Shown: positions 58,567 through 64,000 of the stretch, piece after piece | Layout of the letters: each line of letters starts with the position of its first letter | Position numbering within the stretch: the first letter of the stretch is position 1 | Origin: Struthio camelus | Lineage: Eukaryota > Chordata > Aves > Struthioniformes > Struthionidae | Direction: 5' to 3' | Assembly (NCBI RefSeq): GCF_040807025.1 | Contig: NC_090964.1 | Location: 5,642,001 to 5,706,000, forward strand | Length of the DNA stretch: 64,000 nucleotides | Notes under the pieces: generated by a model | The model's database searches: none | Told to the model about the DNA's origin: nothing | Seen by the model: only the letters and a program-made list of their open reading frames with translations | Made by a program: the position numbers and the translations under genes

Positions 58567-59937
58567 CTGGTGGGAGAAACACAAAATGAGAGAGGAAAGA
58601 GGAATCGGCGCTAGAAAATGTTCGGATTTTAACAGCGTCTCTGGCAGCGTCCGTCTCTTGTTTGTATCTACCCGACATTTGCCCTCACACCCTGAGTAAG
58701 TCAAGCAGAGCTTTTACCCTCTGTCCACTTATGGGAAGGGAAGACACGGACAAATCAAGCTCCTGGGCAGCAACAGGGTGACCCCAAATTGCACTAAAGC
58801 CTTCCAGCAAGATGAGGAAAGGGTTTTACCCCCTCTCCAGCACGCTGCACTGGCCTGCAGGCAGCTGCACAGAGGAGCTGCTCCTTTTGACCACATTGAC
58901 CAGACAGCACCAAACTGGGGGGCCTGAACTAGGTCCCATGTGGTGGCAGGAGCTGCACCAGATCCTGCCCTCTGACCTGCAGCCTGCCCGGCACTTTCTG
59001 TACCCCTTCATAGCAGAGCTTCGCAAGAGGAACTACCGAGCGACACCTTTTGGACCATCTGGGCTGGGTTCCAGGACGCCTGGGTTCAGTTCACAGCCCT
59101 GTCGTGGACTGGCTCCTTGTGTGACCTTGTGGAGGTCACTTTGTCCTCTGCGACTCTCCCCATCTGCAAGGTGTCTCTGCGCTGTTCGCAGAGCTCATGA
59201 CCCATTGGAGACCGCTGGCTGCAGGAACCAAAGAAACAGCCACATCCCATATTTTGCCCAGCACAGAGGCTCCTGGGATATCTCCACCCATCTTGGAGTG
59301 GAATCATCTGACATGCCCACGTTTGCTCCCCAAGCAGCCAAAGGGGCCTGGGGAGAGGAAGAGAGAACACAATGCCAGTAATTTATAAAGCATGTTCTCA
59401 AATCATCCTTCGCCTAATGAAGACGGACGAGGCTGTAATTAATTTTGGATTAAAGGCTCGCCTGCTGTCTCTCCCTATCTGAGAAGGTGCTAGGTCCCAC
59501 ATGAAGAGAGCATGCAGCTGTGTTTGTGTGAACACATCCAGGCAGGCGTGCAAGCCAACGGAGAGGAGGACGGGGCAGAGAGCTGCAGCCTGGACAAGAA
59601 GCAAGAGGCTGGTTGCACAGCTCCTGTTACACCCCTTCATCACAACACCATCACCCGTTGCATGCGTGGGACTCGGTTATATGTCTGGGATCTCTGCTGA
59701 GGCTCATTACAAAGGCAGGGAACCAGGGTGGAAGGACGGGATGCTGCTCAGCGTAAGTGGGTATCACGTCTACTGAGCACCCCACTAAGTGAGATGAGCT
59801 TTGCTGCTTAAGCTCTCTGAAACCAGGAGGTTCAAAGTGGTTCAATTTTCATCTGGGCATGAAATTGCCCCAATTAGGGCTTTTCAGAGGTTGTCCTGGC
59901 AGGACAATGGACAAGCGAGCTGACGGAAGTCACTCAC
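58567..59937 (-). other. PTPRU: PTPRU intron
   Basis: 1371 bases, GTGAGTG donor (59931-59937) to CAG acceptor. It contains the MIR-like relic at 59065-59172. A small AT-rich patch at about 59385-59455 has gtaatttataaagc and ctgtaattaattttggatta, possibly regulatory. Plus-strand frames, such as 189 codons at 58812-59381, are antisense and without domains. Confidence 0.8.
59065..59172 (+). repeat. MIR-like SINE relic (intronic)
   Basis: 'ctgggttcagttcacagccc', then 'ggactggctccttgtgtgac', then 'cttgtggaggtcactttgtc', then 'ctctccccatctgcaaggtg' runs in the order of the sense MIR core. This is the best MIR-type match in the window. It is antisense to the host gene. Confidence 0.58.
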
Positions 59938-60095
59938 AAGCAGTGCACAACTGTCCTCCCATCGCCGCTCTCCTTCTGCCACCTCTCCACTTGGGCCAGG
60001 AGGTGCAGGAAAGACTTCTTGGAGTCCGGGGTGTCTCGGTAGGCCGACCACCGTAGGTACTGGAAATGCCGAACCATCAGGTGCCCTTCCTGCAA
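59938..60095 (-). CDS. PTPRU: PTPRU exon with the D2 WPD-equivalent loop
   Basis: Encodes 52 full codons plus two bases of the next: [40 protein letters not shown] and [12 protein letters not shown]. The last residue is the signature Cys of D2. The loop that would be WPD in an active phosphatase domain reads [11 protein letters not shown], the form usual for D2 of type IIB receptor phosphatases, so the general-acid loop is not canonical. The acceptor is unusual: a 16-base run of T (minus strand) followed by cctag. The donor GTGAGTG is strong. Entry phase is 0 and exit is after two bases, which fits both neighbours. Confidence 0.96.
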
Positions 60096-62916
60096 CTAGG
60101 AAAAAAAAAAAAAAAACGAAACCTCATTAGCTTGAACCTATGGGCTGCCTTCATTTGCCTCCACGGGAGGTTTGATGGGGGACAGGAGGGGTTTGCCGCA
60201 CATTAATACTACAGAAAGGGGGGAAAACGGGAGTATTCACAGCAGACAAAGCTTACGGGTAAGACCCCAGCAAGCTTCCCAGCCTTGTGCAGTCTTTGGG
60301 TACATCTGTATTTGCTGCTAAGGGTGACTCCAAATCAGCCTCAGATCTCTCAGTTGAGCAGACAGGACCAGCCCCACTCTAAGCAGCTGGCCACGTCCAC
60401 CCCAGCTGCCACCCCGGCAGCAGCTCACAGCAACACCAAAGGCAGCTTTCTACCCAGCACCTTGGGCTACCTGTGCATCCCATAAGCAGCACAGGCAACC
60501 TGTTACCGGACTGCTGAGCCTCCCCAAGGCTCCTCCAACGCAGCCTTGTCTTGCACACAGAAGATCTTGGGAGATGTTTTTTATGGCGTTGGCTGCAAAC
60601 CAGGAGGCTCGTGAGAACCTCCCATCCACGGAGGCAGGGAGTGGTAGAAGCGCGCCTTAATGCTCTGGTAATCTAGTTAGTTTTGCAATCTAATCTGGTT
60701 AGCAGGCTCCAAAGGGAGGAGGATTATATCCACAAAGCGGAACAAGGCCAAGCTTCAGCCCACAGAGGTAGGGCTCGGCTCTTACTCACAAAAATGTCAG
60801 GCATTTTGATGGGACAAAATAGCAAATAGCAGCTCGAGCGGCACACGTTGTGACGTGCTGCAGGGAGCACACATAAGAGGGGAAAGGTGAGGATCAAAAG
60901 CAGATGGGGGATTCCCAGCTCTGCATGGCTCCGTCCACCCGTCTTCCGATGCTTGGTGGGTGCAGGGCAAGCACCGAATCTCAACAGCAGGCGGGATCCA
61001 CATGCCACCCCCAAACCCGCACACTGCCCCGTCCACCCTGCTGCCCAAACGGTCACAGCCAGACACACGACCACCCTGACACCCGCTCACTCGCTCGACA
61101 TTAAAAGGGACTGAAGGGAGCCACGAGGACCACGGCATTTGTGGAGAGAGGACGGTTGGGTTTTTAAGCTGTGTCTAACACATGATAAAACTTTCCAGCT
61201 ACAGATAGCAGAACAGGAGAGAAGAGAAAGTCCTTTCCGCGTCAACGGTCCTCGCCGTTCGGGTCACCCAGGGCTGCTTGCGAGTTCTGGAGAGGAGCCG
61301 AAGCCGATGTTCACGGCATTTAGCACCCCCTCGCTAGCTCTTTCGCCCAGGGCAGCCCCACTGAGAACAACCTGCCGGCAGCTATTCCGGGAGGTACCTG
61401 CAAGAGAGGCGGCTGCTGCAAGATGGATATTTTGGGAGCACTCCATACCCATTAAAGCCAGCCCCCGCAGTTTCCGTGCAGGAGCAAGCAGGAGGGTTGG
61501 GGGCTGTTTCAGCACCGATCTAATTATACAGGGCGGCAAGCGAAGGAATTACAACGTGGTTTTGATTTAACGGGCCCGGCTGGTAAGCTTGGCTCCGACA
61601 CTTCAAAGGGGCTAAATCTGGCCTAGGCTCACTTCAAGCCTTGGCTAAGCGCTAGCAATAGATGGACTGCTAGCATGAGGCAGCTGAGGAGCACACCGAA
61701 ACCACAAAGGCTTTTCTGAAACTCTGTCAGCTTTTCAGGAGCTCCAATTTAGGTCAGCAATCTGGCTGGGATGGGCTGCCGTCCCAGCCCCTCGACACTT
61801 CGGTTTCCAGCTGGAAGCCAGAAAGGCAGAAGGGGAAGGATGAAACAAATGAGTGGAGGAAAAAACAGGAGAAAACTCCTCTGACAGCCCAGGAAGAAAA
61901 GCTTCAGGTTGCATTTTGAAGCCCAGATGAAGGCTTTGGTTGGCTCTTAGAGGACCTGCAAAACCGCCCTGATGCCAAGGTCTTGCCTGACTCCCACCTC
62001 CAGGGTGGCCAGCTGGGATGACTTGGCAAGAACTGGGCTCCTTGCATTTCGCCAGCACTCCTCCGACAGTCTGTTCCCTGAGGAAGTTTCTTCCTAGATC
62101 CAGAGATTTCATTCACGCTGCATTTTAATTTAGCAATGGGTATATTCTGCAATCTGCAGTCAGTACGTGGAGAGCAAAGCACATTTGGTGAGGGATTTCT
62201 TGCTGACACCCAGGCAAGGCCAGATGCTCTGACGGGGAGCGCTAATCAAAACCTCTTTACATTAGATTCCAGATAATCAGCCAGGATTTATCTTACTTGA
62301 CCCCAGTTCCCCACTCCGAAGCACTCTTCCCTGCCGGACTGTCAATCAAGGCATTTGTTCCCTTCTCAGCTCCCTAATTCTCATCTGCTCAATGACCTCC
62401 AACAGCACATTGGCCTCAGCTTCTTGGTAACCCTCAGGAGATTTACAGGCCACAGGGATATCAACTCTTCATGGCCGGCATTTGTTGTTAAATCAGCTCT
62501 TTCTTCTCCATCTCTTCCCTTGCGTACGACTCTGCACTCGCATGTGTTGTTCATCACGATCACTGTCCTTTCCCAACTCAGCTACATATCTCTTCATTTA
62601 CGAGCAAGCAGAACCAGTCAAGCGTGAAAGCCAGGTGTGCAGCGAATGGGTCGTGTTGCTTCCCTAGATGGATCATCCTTCTTCCCGCCGAAGGAAGTCT
62701 TTGCTCATATGAACAAAACCTTTGTCAATGTGCCAGCCCTTCTCCAAAGCAGCAGCTAACAAAATTGATCCCATCCCTCCACACGAGCTCTCTTAGCAGC
62801 CCAGATCTCCGGCCTGGGAGACTGCCTGGACATGGGAGAGCACCTGGACACACGCACTCACATGCAACCCCCATAAGCACACTTCACTGGCATGGAGTTG
62901 GTGGGAAGACTCTCAC
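60096..62916 (-). other. PTPRU: PTPRU intron
   Basis: 2821 bases between a GTGAGAG donor (62910-62916) and the T16-cctag acceptor. Otherwise unique DNA. AT-richer patches lie at about 62240-62310 (cgctaatcaaaacc, cagataatcagcc). No antisense gene or nested RNA is supported. Confidence 0.8.
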
Positions 62917-63042
62917 CCGTGTGATGTTCTGGACTCGGAAGAGACGAGACACGAGGTCCTCATCAGCTGCTCCGGAAACATATTCTACTTCCATCGGGCC
63001 ATACTGTTGGAGTCCAGGTTCAGGCCAGTACTGCAAACAGGG
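62917..63042 (-). CDS. PTPRU: PTPRU exon, central part of D2
   Basis: Encodes 42 codons in phase 0 at both ends: [40 protein letters not shown] and TR. The word CLQYWPEPG followed by MEVE is typical of the type IIB D2 domain. RVQNITR joining LQEGHL of the next exon reproduces the family sequence. The acceptor is ctctccacag and the donor GTGAGAG. The preceding exon should end in SAW (asparagine-rich NQLNQSN region) and is not in the window. This is therefore the first exon of the gene visible here, and everything N-terminal (MAM, Ig and FNIII ectodomain, membrane segment, D1) lies beyond base 64000. Confidence 0.95.
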
Positions 63043-64000
63043 CTGTGGAGAGAAGAGGCACAACTTGCCGTGAGCCATGAGCACACCAGCACGCATGGAG
63101 CGGGCACCACGCACCGCAGGCGACACCGAGTGGGACAGAGCGGGCTGGCACGGACACGGGACCAGGGGCATGGGTGCCAGGCAGGAGGTAGGACACCGAG
63201 ACGGGCTTCTGACACCTAGGAGTGGCCCCGAGGCCAGGCCGGGCAGGGGGTCCCTGGTGCAGGGTGCTGGATCCACATGCCTGTCACTCGCACAAGAGCC
63301 ACAGCACATTGCTGGATGGAGGTGGCCTCTGCTCGTTGGTGGCTCAGAGCTGAAAGCTCAGGTCCACCCTCTGCTACGTCCACGTAGCCCTTTCCTGACT
63401 GCATGAACACAAATACTTGGGTGCAGCTGTGCCTGCCAACGCTTCCAGCAACAGGGTTTGCCTGTCCTGGTCCCTGCCTTGACCCAGATCAGGACGGGTC
63501 TGATCCTGCAGCGTGACAGAGCAGGACTTGACTGGCCCCAAGGATGCTTCTCAAGCCATTCTGCTTCCTGACTTTGGAAGGAGCTTTGCAAGAGCAGTTC
63601 AGCACTAAGATCACCCCTTTGACCTCCCTCTAAGAGGGACCAATCTCAACTTGAAAAGCAGCAGTCCAGGAAAGGAGCAGATGCTCCGGGAAAGCAAATC
63701 CCTCGTGCTGCGCTCTCCCGCACGTGGCCAGCAGAGCACTGATGGATTGCTCATTCCAAGGGTCGAGGATGCAATTGTTTTCACACCACAACTGCTGGGA
63801 AACCAGCGTCAATACAAAATATATGATGTTTGTCATTGCACTTCAACAGAACATTTAGCATTTCAGGCCATCTAACGGCTTGGGCCTAACTGCATGGCAA
63901 ATGTGTTTGAGAAATAATTGGTTATTAATAGGAGCTATAAATCTCCAAGATCTCTAAGCCTTCTAGACTCCGAGCTATAATTTGGATATTAAAACTTCCT
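63043..64000 (-). other. PTPRU: PTPRU intron, partial
   Basis: Runs off the right edge. I looked for the expected upstream exon ending in the NQLNQSNSAW region and did not find it. The last roughly 120 bases are AT-rich (aaataattggttattaatag at about 63912). The 100 to 140-codon frames on both strands are not supported as exons. Confidence 0.75.

Noticed and set aside
1-64000. CRISPR array, tRNA, rRNA, snRNA, bacterial operon or endogenous viral genes
   Set aside because: I looked for regular repeat-spacer units, cloverleaf-type boxes, U6-like starts, ribosomal words and retroviral gag/pol motifs. I saw none I could support.
63043-64000. A further upstream PTPRU exon
   Set aside because: No minus-strand sequence encoding the expected NQLNQSNSAW end with a donor site was found, so the next exon must lie past the window edge.

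Overview
This is vertebrate nuclear DNA, almost certainly from a bird. It has spliced exons with GT-AG borders, long introns, and LINEs of the CR1 family, including copies with the avian-type 3' end. I saw no Alu- or L1-like sequence and no bacterial gene organisation. The species cannot be told from the window.

The only protein-coding gene I can support lies on the minus strand at the right end. Four exons (62917-63042, 59938-60095, 58431-58566, 55247-55309) splice in frame into 160 codons plus a stop. They encode the last part of the second (D2) phosphatase domain of a type IIB receptor tyrosine phosphatase, best matched from memory to PTPRU (PTP-psi, PCP-2). All splice sites are canonical and the phases fit (0, 0, 2, 0). 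The gene enters the window from the right, and its start and the rest of its exons lie beyond base 64000. Its 3' UTR probably runs leftwards from 55246. An AATAAA at 51461-51466 (minus strand) is the best distal poly(A) candidate, though the true end is uncertain.

The remaining 51 kb shows no recognisable coding exon. In human, PTPRU is followed by a long gene-poor interval before MATN1, and by inference this is the avian counterpart. It holds six CR1-type fragments (1-70, 6120-7380, 29320-29485, 39052-39285, 39735-40100, 41690-41935, all minus strand), several MIR-like SINE relics, simple repeats, and a GC- and CpG-rich tract (about 47.7-50.1 kb) whose long open frames look like base-composition artefacts. 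Scattered AT-rich, non-repetitive islands with homeodomain-, POU-, MEF2- or CRE-like words look like conserved noncoding (enhancer) elements. That reading is inference only, since no alignment was possible.

I found no novel gene cluster, CRISPR array, RNA gene or other new system. The observations most worth testing are the 3' end and UTR of PTPRU, the candidate enhancer islands in the desert, and the CpG-rich tract as a possible promoter of an unannotated noncoding transcript.
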